From Vibrio plantisponsor (GTDB taxonomy: Bacteria > Pseudomonadota > Gammaproteobacteria > Enterobacterales > Vibrionaceae): 64,000 bases of DNA. How positions within the stretch are numbered: the stretch's first letter is position 1; the number at the start of each line of letters is the position of its first letter. The notes under the pieces are model-generated. The model saw only the letters and a program-made list of their open reading frames with translations, had not been told where the DNA came from and made no database searches. Positions 16,052 through 24,969 of the stretch are shown here, in pieces. The position numbers and the translations under genes are program-made. The DNA is taken from positions 1 to 64,000 of the forward strand of contig NZ_JABEQC010000018.1 in NCBI RefSeq assembly GCF_013041605.1, written 5' to 3'.

Positions 16052-18280
16052 ATGGTTCAAAGCACATTTTCATTGAAAGAACGAGATCAGAAACGATTAA
16101 TCAAAGATCGTTTGGTTCGTCTTGCAGTGACATGCGGTGGCGTCAGTGTGCTCGGGGCTTTGGTACTGATCTTTATCTACCTTGGTATGGTCGTTCTTCC
16201 TCTGTTTTCAGATTCAAAGTTGGAACCTAATTTTGCCAGTCAGCCTATTTCAGCTTCTGCACCTCAGTATCTGGCGATTGATGAATATGGCGAGCGTGGT
16301 TTTATTGTTCGTTCAAACGAAAGCGACAAAGATGCGAGCGCCGAATTTTGGTTGCTCAATCACGAGAAAAGTTCTCCGATCTGGATTGAGCACCTCAACA
16401 TAAAACCGACTGTGTTTGCTACAGCAACGCGAGATTCTGGCTGGTTTGCTATGGCGGATAGCGAACGTAATGTAGTTGTGGTTCGTCCCCAATTTCTTTA
16501 TTCAATGACCAAACAAGGGCGAGGTTTTACGCCTGAACTTGAACGCCTGTCATTGCATAAAAACTTTAAGCTTTCTCCTCAAGGGTCAACGGTTAAGCAA
16601 TTCAGCTTTGCGGTCACTGACGAGGAAACGGTGTTTGCCAGCTATCTTGATGACAGCTCTGTGTTGGTTCGTTGGGTGGATACTACTGCGCAAAATCAAC
16701 AAGGAGAATTTCGCTTCCCGACTCAGTTTGGCAAAGTCGACCAATTGGTACTCACGCCGGATGCGAAGACCTTGTACATTCGCTCAGGCACAGACCTTGT
16801 GGTGGCGCTTCGTGATGGGGTACGTTTTCACATTCGTGAAGTTGTTGATTTGAGCCTTGGTGATAGTAAACACCAAGTAACGGCCATTACGCTTCTGTCC
16901 GGTGCTCATTCTCTGTTGGTTTCCCACAGTGACGGTTTGGTCTCGCAGTGGTTTGATGTTTTGCATTCAACAGATTCACAAAAGGGCGAGCGTAAGCTTA
17001 CGCATATTCGCGAGTTTAAGTTGGCATCGGAAATGACCATGCTGCTGCCCGATACCTATCGCAAAGGTTTCTACAGTTTTTATAAAAACGGTTCGGTTCA
17101 AAGTCACTACACCACCAGTGAAAAGCTGGTGATCTTTGAACGAGCCTATTCCAAAGCACCGACATTGGCTGCGATGTCAGACAACGAACGTTATTTGGCG
17201 ACTTATTCTGACGGCATTATCAGTGTCGCTAAGGTGGATAACGGCTATCCGGAAGTATCATTTTCATCGTTGTGGCAGAAAGTGTGGTACGAGAGTTACC
17301 CAGAGCCTCAGTACGTATGGCAATCGACATCCGGTGGTGATGATTTTGAAGCTAAATTTAGTTTGGTGCCGATTGCATTTGGTACATTGAAAGCAGCGTT
17401 TTATGCGATGTTGTTTGCTGTGCCAATTGCTGTTTTAGGGGCTATTTATACTGCGTATTTTATGGCGCCGAAAATGCGCCGCGTCGTTAAGCCAACCATT
17501 GAATTGATGGAAGCTTTGCCGACGGTGATCATCGGTTTCTTAGCAGGATTATGGTTTGCTCCGATCGTTGAGACGAATCTGGCATCTATCACTGCATTGT
17601 TTGTTCTATTACCTGTCGCTATCTTTACTGTCGGGCTGGTTTGGTCATGGTTGCCGCGTTCAATAATGCGTAAAGCTCATGGCTGGCACTCTTTAATATT
17701 GATCCCTCTGCTGATTGGTTTTGTCGCTTTGATTTTATCGTTTACCAGTGAAATCGAGATGTGGTTGTTTGATGGTGATGTACGTTTGCTATTAGCGTCA
17801 CACGGTATCGATTTCGACCAGAGAAATGCGCTGGTGGTTGGTTTTGCTATGGGCTTTGCGGTGATCCCGACCATATTTACCATTGCGGAAGATGCCATTT
17901 TCTCGGTGCCGAAACACCTGTCTGACGGTTCGTTAGCTTTAGGCGCAACGGCATGGCAGACGTTAATGAATGTGGTGTTGTTAACCGCGAGTCCTGGTAT
18001 TTTCTCAGCCATTATGATGGGCTTAGGTCGAGCCGTGGGTGAAACGATGATCGTCTTGATGGCGACAGGTAACACGCCAATTATGGATTGGAATATTCTG
18101 GAAGGCATGCGTACTTTGTCCGCAACCATAGCGGTGGAGCTTCCGGAATCCGAAGTAGGCAGTTCGCATTTTAGAATTCTGTTCTTGGCTGCATTGCTTT
18201 TATTTGTGTTTACATTTGCAGTGAACTCGATCGCTGAGTGGGTTCGTCAGCGTCTTCGTGCTCGTTATCGTTCACTATAG
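16052..18280 (+). CDS. pstC: phosphate ABC transporter permease PstC, N-terminally enlarged
   Basis: A 742-residue permease, more than twice the roughly 320 of E. coli PstC. After a first membrane helix (about residues 22-52), a soluble domain of some 350 residues (70-410) has repeated beta-strand patterns (SHSDGLVSQWFDV, ATYSDGIISVAKV) resembling WD-type propeller blades. The permease domain follows (440-742) with EALPTVIIGFLAGLW and the ABC-contact loop ALGATAWQTL. With one helix before it, the extra domain should sit in the periplasm. It is followed by pstA after 16 bases and preceded by Pho boxes. The role of the extra domain is unknown. Confidence 0.9.
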   Translation: MVQSTFSLKERDQKRLIKDRLVRLAVTCGGVSVLGALVLIFIYLGMVVLPLFSDSKLEPNFASQPISASAPQYLAIDEYGERGFIVRSNESDKDASAEFWLLNHEKSSPIWIEHLNIKPTVFATATRDSGWFAMADSERNVVVVRPQFLYSMTKQGRGFTPELERLSLHKNFKLSPQGSTVKQFSFAVTDEETVFASYLDDSSVLVRWVDTTAQNQQGEFRFPTQFGKVDQLVLTPDAKTLYIRSGTDLVVALRDGVRFHIREVVDLSLGDSKHQVTAITLLSGAHSLLVSHSDGLVSQWFDVLHSTDSQKGERKLTHIREFKLASEMTMLLPDTYRKGFYSFYKNGSVQSHYTTSEKLVIFERAYSKAPTLAAMSDNERYLATYSDGIISVAKVDNGYPEVSFSSLWQKVWYESYPEPQYVWQSTSGGDDFEAKFSLVPIAFGTLKAAFYAMLFAVPIAVLGAIYTAYFMAPKMRRVVKPTIELMEALPTVIIGFLAGLWFAPIVETNLASITALFVLLPVAIFTVGLVWSWLPRSIMRKAHGWHSLILIPLLIGFVALILSFTSEIEMWLFDGDVRLLLASHGIDFDQRNALVVGFAMGFAVIPTIFTIAEDAIFSVPKHLSDGSLALGATAWQTLMNVVLLTASPGIFSAIMMGLGRAVGETMIVLMATGNTPIMDWNILEGMRTLSATIAVELPESEVGSSHFRILFLAALLLFVFTFAVNSIAEWVRQRLRARYRSL

Positions 18281-18296
18281 CGGGTTGGATAGCTAA

Positions 18297-19955
18297 ATGT
18301 CGTTATTGAAATGGTTTAAATCGGGCTCTCCTTGGATATGGCTTACCGGCGGTGCGGTGAGCCTAAGTTTGATCTCGGTTCTTGGATTATTGCTGTTGAT
18401 CGGCTGGAAAGGGTTAACCTATTTCTGGCCTGCACCTCTGTATCAATGGCACAACTTATCAGAGCCCAACAAAGTGATCGTCGGTCAGCTATACGCCTCT
18501 GAACGTGTTCCTGTCAGCCATTTGAAAGAGATGAACATCACTCTGTCTGCCGAAGCTTCGGAAGAGGGAACCGCAGAGCGCTTAAGCATTAAAGTTGCGA
18601 ACCGAGACCTCTATCAGGCGGATTTCATTTCACTGCTGGCAGACAACGTTTCTGCACCTGAAAAGCCGACGGGTTGGGCGGTGATTGAGCGTACCCGTGA
18701 CGGACAGTTCTTTGGTAAGCCTGTCGGGTTTGAGAAAGCCGATGGTGAGAGCAGTTCTTATATTTCAACGCTTCTTGAGCGAGGATTGCAAGAAGTGACG
18801 ACGCTGCGTGAGCAGATCGATACAGTGATTGAACAAGAGATTCGGGTTGTCAGCAGTGCTTCAGAAAAGTTGAGACTGGAGAGAAGACGTTTAGAGCTCA
18901 ACGGTAAGTTAACCGATGAATATCTGGCTGCCTATCAACAGCAAAAGCAAGTGCTGGATGAAAAACGAAAACAAGCAGAAGAGTATCTGGATTTACTGAG
19001 AACTCAGCTAGGTCAGCAAACTTTGATTGTTGAAGACATGGCCGGAACTCGGGTACGAATTCCTGTGAGTCATATCTTGGATATCTGGTATCCGAATGAT
19101 ATGAATGCTTTGGAAAAATTGACCCAGTGGTCGAAACAGGTCTGGGCGTTTTTATCTGAAAATCCACGTGAATCTAACTCCGAAGGCGGTGTGTTCCCAG
19201 CAATCTTTGGCACTGTCTTTCTGGTGTTGCTGATGTCGGTAATTGTGATGCCTCTTGGCGTCGTTGCTGCGGTTTATTTGCATGAATACGCCAAAGACAA
19301 TACCTTTACCCGCATTATTCGCGTAGCAGTCATCAACTTAGCCGGTGTACCGTCTATTGTTTATGGCGTGTTTGGTTTAGGCTTTTTTGTTTACACCATA
19401 GGTTCATCTATCGATAGCGTGTTCTACGCAGAGCGTTTACCAGCACCTACCTTTGGTACGCCGGGTTTGTTATGGTCAGCGTTGACATTGGCAGTGTTAA
19501 CACTGCCTGTGGTGATAGTGACCACTGAAGAAGGGTTAACCCGTATTCCGAATTCGGTTCGCCACGGCTCATTAGCATTGGGCGCAACACAGTTTGAAAC
19601 CATTTGGCGAATTGTTCTGCCTATGGCTAGCCCTGCTATGATTACAGGACTGATATTAGCGATAGCCCGTGCTGCGGGAGAGGTTGCGCCATTAATGCTG
19701 GTGGGGGTAGTAAAAATTGCTTCAAGCTTGCCAGTAGATGCCGAGTTCCCTTATGTTCATCTGGAACGTAAGTTTATGCATTTAGGTTTTCATATTTACG
19801 ATGTGGGTTTCCAGACTACCAACATCGAAACCGCGCGACCGTTGGTGTACGCGACATCATTTTTACTCGTAACGGTCATTGTGGCTTTGAACTTAACAGC
19901 CATTAGCATTCGTAATAATTTGCGCGAGAAATATCGTACTTTAGGACAAGATTAA
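18297..19955 (+). CDS. pstA: phosphate ABC transporter permease PstA, N-terminally enlarged
   Basis: A 552-residue permease, nearly twice the usual 300. One membrane helix (about residues 13-45) is followed by a periplasm-sized insert (50-290), which includes a predicted coiled coil (about 160-240, rich in Glu, Arg, Gln and Leu heptads). The permease domain (300-552) has NLAGVPSIVYGVFGLGFFV and the coupling loop SLALGATQFETI. It forms the channel with PstC. It ends two bases before the pstB start. The enlargement mirrors that of PstC, so the two inserts may interact. Confidence 0.9.
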   Translation: MSLLKWFKSGSPWIWLTGGAVSLSLISVLGLLLLIGWKGLTYFWPAPLYQWHNLSEPNKVIVGQLYASERVPVSHLKEMNITLSAEASEEGTAERLSIKVANRDLYQADFISLLADNVSAPEKPTGWAVIERTRDGQFFGKPVGFEKADGESSSYISTLLERGLQEVTTLREQIDTVIEQEIRVVSSASEKLRLERRRLELNGKLTDEYLAAYQQQKQVLDEKRKQAEEYLDLLRTQLGQQTLIVEDMAGTRVRIPVSHILDIWYPNDMNALEKLTQWSKQVWAFLSENPRESNSEGGVFPAIFGTVFLVLLMSVIVMPLGVVAAVYLHEYAKDNTFTRIIRVAVINLAGVPSIVYGVFGLGFFVYTIGSSIDSVFYAERLPAPTFGTPGLLWSALTLAVLTLPVVIVTTEEGLTRIPNSVRHGSLALGATQFETIWRIVLPMASPAMITGLILAIARAAGEVAPLMLVGVVKIASSLPVDAEFPYVHLERKFMHLGFHIYDVGFQTTNIETARPLVYATSFLLVTVIVALNLTAISIRNNLREKYRTLGQD

Positions 19956-19957
19956 GC

Positions 19958-20776
19958 ATGTTTTCTGTTAATCAAACTTTGGGCTATCAAGCTCCGTTGG
20001 ATGTCAACAATCTAACTGACCAGCAAACCTCAATTTCAATTGAAGGTTTGAGCCTTTTCTATGGTCAGACAAAAGCGTTGAGCGATATCTCCATGCGCAT
20101 TCCTAAAGGACAAGTGACGGCGTTTATCGGTCCTTCTGGTTGTGGTAAGTCGACCTTGCTGCGTTGTATCAACCGTATGAACGATCTTGTGGAAGCCTGC
20201 CGCGTAGAAGGTGAAATCAAGCTGCATGGCAAAAACGTTTATCATCCGGATGTGGATGTTGCCACTCTCAGACGCCGAGTGGGTATGGTGTTTCAGCGCC
20301 CGAACCCGTTTCCTAAATCTATTTACGAAAACGTGGTTTACGGTCTACGTTTACAGGGAATAAAGAACAGTCGCACCTTAGATGATGCGGTGGAGCGCTC
20401 ACTGCGCGCAGCGGCACTTTGGGATGAAGTAAAACATCGTCTGCATGAAAATGCGTTTGGTTTATCCGGTGGTCAGCAACAGCGTTTGGTGATTGCACGT
20501 GCCATTGCTATTGAACCTGAAGTGCTATTGCTGGATGAACCGACATCAGCTCTTGACCCAATTTCAACTTTGACGATCGAAGAGCTGATCCATGAGCTGA
20601 AAACCAAATATACGGTAGTGATTGTTACCCATAACATGCAACAAGCAGCAAGGGTGAGTGACCATACCGCCTTTATTCATATGGGAAAATTGATCGAGTA
20701 CTCAGATACGGACTCTATTTTTACTTCGCCATTGAAAAAGAAAACCGAAGACTACATTACTGGTCGATACGGTTAA
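19958..20776 (+). CDS. pstB: phosphate ABC transporter ATPase PstB
   Basis: A 272-residue ABC ATPase of the PstB type, with Walker A GPSGCGKST (about residue 54), signature LSGGQQQR and Walker B EVLLLDEP, then the switch His in VTHNM. It powers phosphate import through PstCA and takes part in signalling to PhoR. It starts two bases after pstA, and phoU follows after 50 bases. Confidence 0.97.
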   Translation: MFSVNQTLGYQAPLDVNNLTDQQTSISIEGLSLFYGQTKALSDISMRIPKGQVTAFIGPSGCGKSTLLRCINRMNDLVEACRVEGEIKLHGKNVYHPDVDVATLRRRVGMVFQRPNPFPKSIYENVVYGLRLQGIKNSRTLDDAVERSLRAAALWDEVKHRLHENAFGLSGGQQQRLVIARAIAIEPEVLLLDEPTSALDPISTLTIEELIHELKTKYTVVIVTHNMQQAARVSDHTAFIHMGKLIEYSDTDSIFTSPLKKKTEDYITGRYG

Positions 20777-20826
20777 GTGAACATCAGCACTTTTTACAGC
20801 AGAACTCTGCGAATTAAGGATCCATC

Positions 20827-21525
20827 ATGCAGTTAGGTCGCCATATCTCAGGTCAATTCAATGTTGAGCTTGAATCCATTCGTACTCATGTATTAACCAT
20901 GGGCGGGTTGGTTGAGCAACAGCTTTCATTCGCGATGCAAGCGGTGAATAAGCAGGATATTGAGCTTGCAAGAAAAGTGGTGCGTGATGATCACAAAGTG
21001 AATGCGATGGAAGTGTCGATTGATGAAGCATGTACTCGCATTATCGCTAAGCGTCAGCCTGCGGCAAAAGATCTGCGTTTGATTATGGCGATCATCAAAA
21101 CCATTACCGATCTTGAACGTATCGGTGATGTTGCAACGAAGATGGCTTATGTGGCGATTGAAAGCCCTTCTTCAAAAGAGACTCAGTTTCAGGTCTCCTT
21201 AGAGCCTTTATGTCGCAGTGCTGTGGCGATGTTACATAAAGTGCTGGATGCTTTTGCCCGTATGGATTTGGAAGCCGCAGCAGAGGTTTATAAGCTAGAT
21301 GACAAGCTAGATAAAGAGTATGAAGCTGTGATTCGTCAGTTGATGACTTATATGATGGAAGACCCAAAAAACATCCCGCATATTCTGCAAGTGATGTGGT
21401 CTGCGCGTGCAATTGAGCGTGTTGGCGACCGTTGCCAAAACATCTGTGAATACATCATTTACTTTGTTAAAGGCAAAGACGTTCGCCACTTGGGCGAACA
21501 GTCTATCGATGATGCTTTGCGCTAG
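20827..21525 (+). CDS. phoU: phosphate signalling protein PhoU
   Basis: A 232-residue all-helical protein with two PhoU repeats, each carrying the conserved E/D-x-x-x-D metal-binding pattern (TDLERIGDVATKMAY and RAIERVGDRCQNICEYI). It links the Pst transporter to PhoR and prevents PhoB activation when phosphate is plentiful. AAGGA stands nine bases before the ATG. It is last in the pstC-pstA-pstB-phoU operon. No clear terminator hairpin is seen before the converging cutC gene. Confidence 0.97.
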   Translation: MQLGRHISGQFNVELESIRTHVLTMGGLVEQQLSFAMQAVNKQDIELARKVVRDDHKVNAMEVSIDEACTRIIAKRQPAAKDLRLIMAIIKTITDLERIGDVATKMAYVAIESPSSKETQFQVSLEPLCRSAVAMLHKVLDAFARMDLEAAAEVYKLDDKLDKEYEAVIRQLMTYMMEDPKNIPHILQVMWSARAIERVGDRCQNICEYIIYFVKGKDVRHLGEQSIDDALR

Positions 21526-21547
21526 ATTCTCTTTCTAAATCTCAGCA

Positions 21548-22297
21548 CTAAAACGATTTTACAATTTCCGCGACTTTGCGAATGGCTTCTGGATTCGTCA
21601 CAGGGACGATGAAGTCATCGAGGTTTTGATTGCCCATTTTGGCGCTGTTTGCCACCAACGTCATGTGACTTGCTCGCGTTGATTTTCCGGATAAGTGCAC
21701 TTCTTTAACCAAGGTTTGAGTGACAATGGTTTCCACGTTGTCACTTGATACACCTGCTCCCGCCATAATGGATAAGCGTCCATCTGCAAGTTGTACCATG
21801 TCTGTGATGACATCTGCCCCCGCTAATGCATTGCTGGCGAGACCTGAAGTTAGTACTCGCTCACAGCCGAGTTCAATGATGTCTTCTAATGCTTGGCGAT
21901 AGTCTTGGCATTGATCTATCGCGCGATGAAAAGTCACACCTAATCCATTCAGTTTGGCGTGATTGACGATTCTGGCGCATTTCTGAATATCAACTTTTCC
22001 TTCAGCGGTAAGAATGCCAAACACGATACCTTGTAAGCCCGCTTCAGCCGCCGAATCAATGTCATACAACATGGATTCCATATCGTCTTCATCGTAAAGG
22101 AAATCGCCTTGGCGAGGGCGGATCATGGCATAAACAGGAATAGACGAAATTCTCGCAGCTTGCTTCATCATGCCAAAACTTGGTGTGAGTCCACCTAAAG
22201 CCAAAGAAGAGCAAAGTTCGATGCGGTTGGCACCGCCTTCGATCGCTAAATGTAGAGATTCTAGATTGTCGATACACACTTCGATGTTGTAGTTCAT
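21548..22297 (-). CDS. cutC: CutC family protein
   Basis: A 249-residue TIM-barrel protein of the CutC family. Recognised blocks are GGANRIELCSSLALGGLTPSFG, MIRPRQGDFLYD, VTFHRAIDQ and SIMAGAGV. E. coli CutC was linked to copper tolerance, although later work attributed much of that phenotype to other causes, so the function is uncertain. It is monocistronic and convergent with phoU. Confidence 0.9.
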   Translation of the reverse strand: MNYNIEVCIDNLESLHLAIEGGANRIELCSSLALGGLTPSFGMMKQAARISSIPVYAMIRPRQGDFLYDEDDMESMLYDIDSAAEAGLQGIVFGILTAEGKVDIQKCARIVNHAKLNGLGVTFHRAIDQCQDYRQALEDIIELGCERVLTSGLASNALAGADVITDMVQLADGRLSIMAGAGVSSDNVETIVTQTLVKEVHLSGKSTRASHMTLVANSAKMGNQNLDDFIVPVTNPEAIRKVAEIVKSF

Positions 22298-22380
22298 GAT
22301 GGGCTCGCAGCTGTTTTATGTGGGGATAAGTGTATACCAAACAGCAGTAAATTCATTGCTTGCAATCGGTAAAGTTGTCA

Positions 22381-22443
22381 TTGGTATCGATAAACGAACC
22401 GGATGTGCCATGGATGGTTGGGCGTGTTCGTGTTCGATGCCAA
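22381..22443. repeat. second palindromic repeat, copy 2 (shorter)
   Basis: A 63-bp imperfect palindrome, TTGGTATCGATAAACGAACC to TGTTCGATGCCAA, holds a CCATGGATGG core. Its reverse complement parallels the repeat at 7922-8009 (GGCATCGAACAC, CCATCCATGG and GTTTATCGAT in the same order). It lies between cutC and the peroxiredoxin terminator. Confidence 0.7.
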
Positions 22444-22460
22444 TTAACGGCTATAAATAA

Positions 22461-22490
22461 AAAAGCTCAAAGCGGATGCTTTGAGCTTTT
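22461..22490 (-). terminator. terminator of the peroxiredoxin gene
   Basis: A 12-bp perfect stem AAAAGCTCAAAG/CTTTGAGCTTTT, followed leftward by more T, lies 93 bases past the peroxiredoxin stop. Confidence 0.88.
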
Positions 22491-22582
22491 ACAAGACTTT
22501 ACTTCTTAACTGATTGGCGGTGCGTTATCGCTTTATATATTGTCCAACCATTAACCCGAGTTGAGCGCGGGCTAAGAAGTGA

Positions 22583-23194
22583 TTACTTTTTGCCTAAATC
22601 GTCTGAGTGCTCAGATAGGAATGCTGCAACGCCTTTAGGAGATGCGTCCATACCTGCTTTGCCTTCTTCCCATTGTGCTGGGCAAACTTCACCGTGTTTT
22701 TGGTGGAAGTTTAGTGCGTCAACCATACGTAGCATTTCGTCGATGTTACGGCCTAGTGGTAGGTCGTTAACAACTTGGTGACGTACTAGACCGTCTTCGT
22801 CGATTAGGAAAGAACCACGGAAAGCAACGCCAGCTTCTGGGTGCTCAACATCGTAAGCTTTTACGATTTCGTGCTTGACGTCAGCAACTAGAGGGTATTT
22901 AACTTGACCGATACCGCCATCAGCGATAGCAGTGTTACGCCATGCGTTGTGAGAGAATTGAGAATCGATAGAAACACCGATCACTTCAACGCCTTTAGCT
23001 TGGAAGTCTTCAAAACGCTTGTCGAATGCGATCAATTCAGATGGGCAAACGAAAGTGAAATCTAGAGGGTAGAAGAATACAACTGCTTTCTTACCTTTAG
23101 TGAATTCTTTGAAGTTGAATGTATCAACGATTTCACCGTTACCAAGTACCGCAGCAGCAGTAAAATCAGGGGCTTGACGACCTACTAGTACCAT
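22583..23194 (-). CDS. typical 2-Cys peroxiredoxin (AhpC/PrxC)
   Basis: A 203-residue thioredoxin-fold peroxidase with peroxidatic Cys 50 in DFTFVCPSE and resolving Cys 171 in GEVCPAQW. It reduces hydrogen and organic peroxides in the cytoplasm. It has the GGIG loop but no C-terminal YF motif, so it should resist over-oxidation. The start at 23194 has AGGAG upstream and matches the family (MVLVGRQAPDF); six upstream codons are open but not family-like. Divergence from oxyR suggests OxyR control. Confidence 0.93.
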   Translation of the reverse strand: MVLVGRQAPDFTAAAVLGNGEIVDTFNFKEFTKGKKAVVFFYPLDFTFVCPSELIAFDKRFEDFQAKGVEVIGVSIDSQFSHNAWRNTAIADGGIGQVKYPLVADVKHEIVKAYDVEHPEAGVAFRGSFLIDEDGLVRHQVVNDLPLGRNIDEMLRMVDALNFHQKHGEVCPAQWEEGKAGMDASPKGVAAFLSEHSDDLGKK

Positions 23195-23392
23195 TTTTTT
23201 GCTCCTAAGCATTAAATTATGATAAGCCGACTCTCATTGTTGTCGGCTTAGTCCATGTATGTACGAGACAAACTATAGTACATTTTCTTAAATAGAAAAA
23301 AGCGAATTAAATAGATTAACTTAATCGAAAAAAGCGATAATAGCCCACATCATAAATCACTGAACCGAAATACCTCAAAGATAATAATTACT
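23195..23392. promoter_or_regulatory. prx-oxyR divergent control region
   Basis: An 11-base direct repeat GAAAAAAGCGA occurs at 23295-23305 and 23327-23337, 32 bases (three helical turns) apart. A stem-loop TAAGCCGAC/GTCGGCTTA (23223-23250) lies in the likely 5' leader of the peroxiredoxin mRNA. ATAG tetramers are present but not at the spacing of the classical OxyR site. Confidence 0.45.
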
Positions 23393-24298
23393 ATGAATAA
23401 ATGGCCAAGCTTAAAGCAGCTTCATTACTTAGTGACACTGCATGAAACCCGCCACTTCAGCGAGGCGGCATTACGTTGTTTTGTGAGTCAATCTACCTTG
23501 AGCAAAGGCATTCAAAACCTTGAAGAGTTAATTGGTTGCCCGCTGTATGAAAAGAAAGATAAAAAAAGTCCGCTGGTTTTTACCCTTGCCGGAGAGCAGG
23601 TGGTAAAGAGAGGGCGAGAGTTACTCGCTAAAGGACAGGATTTAGTCGAAGTCGGTAAACTGTGTCAAACCGATGCGATGGAAGGGCAACTGAGGCTGGG
23701 TTGTATCCCGACAATTGCGCCGTTTCTACTGGTGGACTTGGTGCAAGAGGTGAATTTACGTTATCCGAAGTTACACCTATTGTTGCGCGAAGATACTACG
23801 GCGAATCTGCTTCAGAGCCTGAGAAATGGAGAGTTAGATGTTCTGATCTTGGCTCTGCCAATGGATATTGGAAATCTCGAAAGTCGTATTGTTGGCCGAG
23901 ATGCTTTTCGTATGGTGATCAGCCGTAATCAAGCGGATGCTATTCGAGTTCCCATCAAATACGCAGACTTACCTGATGAATCTGTATTCTTGTTAGAGAA
24001 CGAACACTGTTTAACGGAACACGCGGTTTCTGCCTGTAAGCTAACAGAGAAAGAGAAGATTAATCCATTTACAGCAACGAGTTTACATACTTTAGTACAG
24101 ATGGTTGCCAATGGATTAGGGACGACGTTTATCCCACAAATGGCGATTGAACACGGTCTTTTAGAAAACCAGAATCTCGTGGTCATCGATCCTCCTGGTC
24201 AGCAGGCCTACAGGGAAATTGGATTAATATGGCGTCCAAGTTCATCTCGCAGTCATACGTTTAACCTCCTTGCGGATTTGCTTTCAGAGATGTTGTAG
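23393..24298 (+). CDS. oxyR: hydrogen-peroxide-inducible regulator OxyR
   Basis: A 301-residue LysR-family regulator. The N-terminal winged helix (residues 1-60) has AALRCFVSQSTLSKGIQNLE, and the C-terminal part is the sensor domain. Cys 206 and Cys 215 (ENEHCLTEHAVSACKL) keep the nine-residue spacing of the E. coli OxyR disulfide pair C199-C208. This makes OxyR the best call rather than a generic LysR protein. It is divergent from a peroxiredoxin gene, a usual OxyR target. Confidence 0.93.
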   Translation: MNKWPSLKQLHYLVTLHETRHFSEAALRCFVSQSTLSKGIQNLEELIGCPLYEKKDKKSPLVFTLAGEQVVKRGRELLAKGQDLVEVGKLCQTDAMEGQLRLGCIPTIAPFLLVDLVQEVNLRYPKLHLLLREDTTANLLQSLRNGELDVLILALPMDIGNLESRIVGRDAFRMVISRNQADAIRVPIKYADLPDESVFLLENEHCLTEHAVSACKLTEKEKINPFTATSLHTLVQMVANGLGTTFIPQMAIEHGLLENQNLVVIDPPGQQAYREIGLIWRPSSSRSHTFNLLADLLSEML

Positions 24299-24420
24299 CG
24301 CTTAGTCGCGTGTCCTGCCGGTTCAGGTCTCTGTTTTTTACACACTTTGGACATCTTATTCGCTCTCTGCTGAGTAGAAACTTCAATTGGTTCGCAAATA
24401 TAGACGATCATCTTATAGTT

Positions 24421-24448
24421 AAAATGCACTGTTAATGGTGCATTTTTT
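24421..24448 (+). terminator. terminator-like hairpin downstream of oxyR
   Basis: The stem AAAATGCAC/GTGCATTTT has an 8-base loop and runs into a T6 tract. It is 120 bases after the oxyR stop. Confidence 0.75.
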
Positions 24449-24478
24449 AGTTAGTTATACTTTTCGAATCGCTTTTTC

Positions 24479-24536
24479 TGTGAAATTTCACAAGACTAAA
24501 AATTATGAAGCTTTCATAAAATTGTAAAAATTCACA
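24479..24536. promoter_or_regulatory. paired 14-bp palindromes upstream of aceB
   Basis: TGTGAAATTTCACA (24479-24492, perfect) and TGTAAAAATTCACA (24523-24536, imperfect) share the pattern TGTGA-4-TCACA. The 4-base centre differs from the 6-base centre of CRP sites. A third member, TGTGATTTTTCACA, is at 62931-62944 upstream of the alanine symporter. The regulator is unknown. Confidence 0.35.
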
Positions 24537-24969
24537 AAGTTAATTTTACAGTTTTTGTCTTGCTCGATGTTTGAAGAAAAATGGCTTTCTCCGTCTAAGC
24601 TACCACCACTTCTGCACTCTTTGATCTTCAAAGCGGCTTTGCTGTTGTTTAAAGCGATTTTACACTTCGATTTTTACTGTAATTATATTACGTAATTAAT
24701 TACATTTTTGTTGTTTGCGAGGTGCTTAAAATATCAACCGAATAAAACTTTGAATTTTGCCTGTATGCATTTTTTGGCTTTTACTAAACCCCTTTGTAAG
24801 TTAGTGTTTATTTAGGTTTTGTAGACCTATGTCTAGTGTTAAATACGTTGCAGTCTGATGTTGTTTGAGGGATTGTATAGGCATGGAAAGCAAGGAATGC
24901 TCAGGAAATTAAAATTTAATTTGTAGTTTTAAAGTTACAAATGAAATTTTGAATAAAAAGGAAGAAGAT

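Larger units (their letters stand above)
24299..24969. other. long AT-rich intergenic region before aceB
   Basis: About 670 bases have no convincing gene. The region holds a terminator-like hairpin (24421-24446), two 14-bp TGTGA-like palindromes (24479-24492 and 24523-24536) and a very AT-rich stretch leading to aceB. A 42-codon ATG frame at 24567-24695 has no ribosome site and is not called. A small RNA ending at the hairpin is possible but unsupported. Confidence 0.5.

Noticed and set aside
23275..23343. Classical OxyR tetrad of ATAG elements
   Set aside because: Four ATAG copies exist, but their spacing (17, 19 and 29 bases) does not fit the roughly 10-11-base OxyR pattern.
24479..24492. 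CRP site before aceB
   Set aside because: The halves are separated by four bases, not six, so CRP spacing is wrong. It is kept only as an unknown palindrome.
24567..24695. 42-codon ATG frame upstream of aceB
   Set aside because: No ribosome site precedes it, the DNA is AT-rich with many chance frames, and the peptide shows no recognisable pattern.
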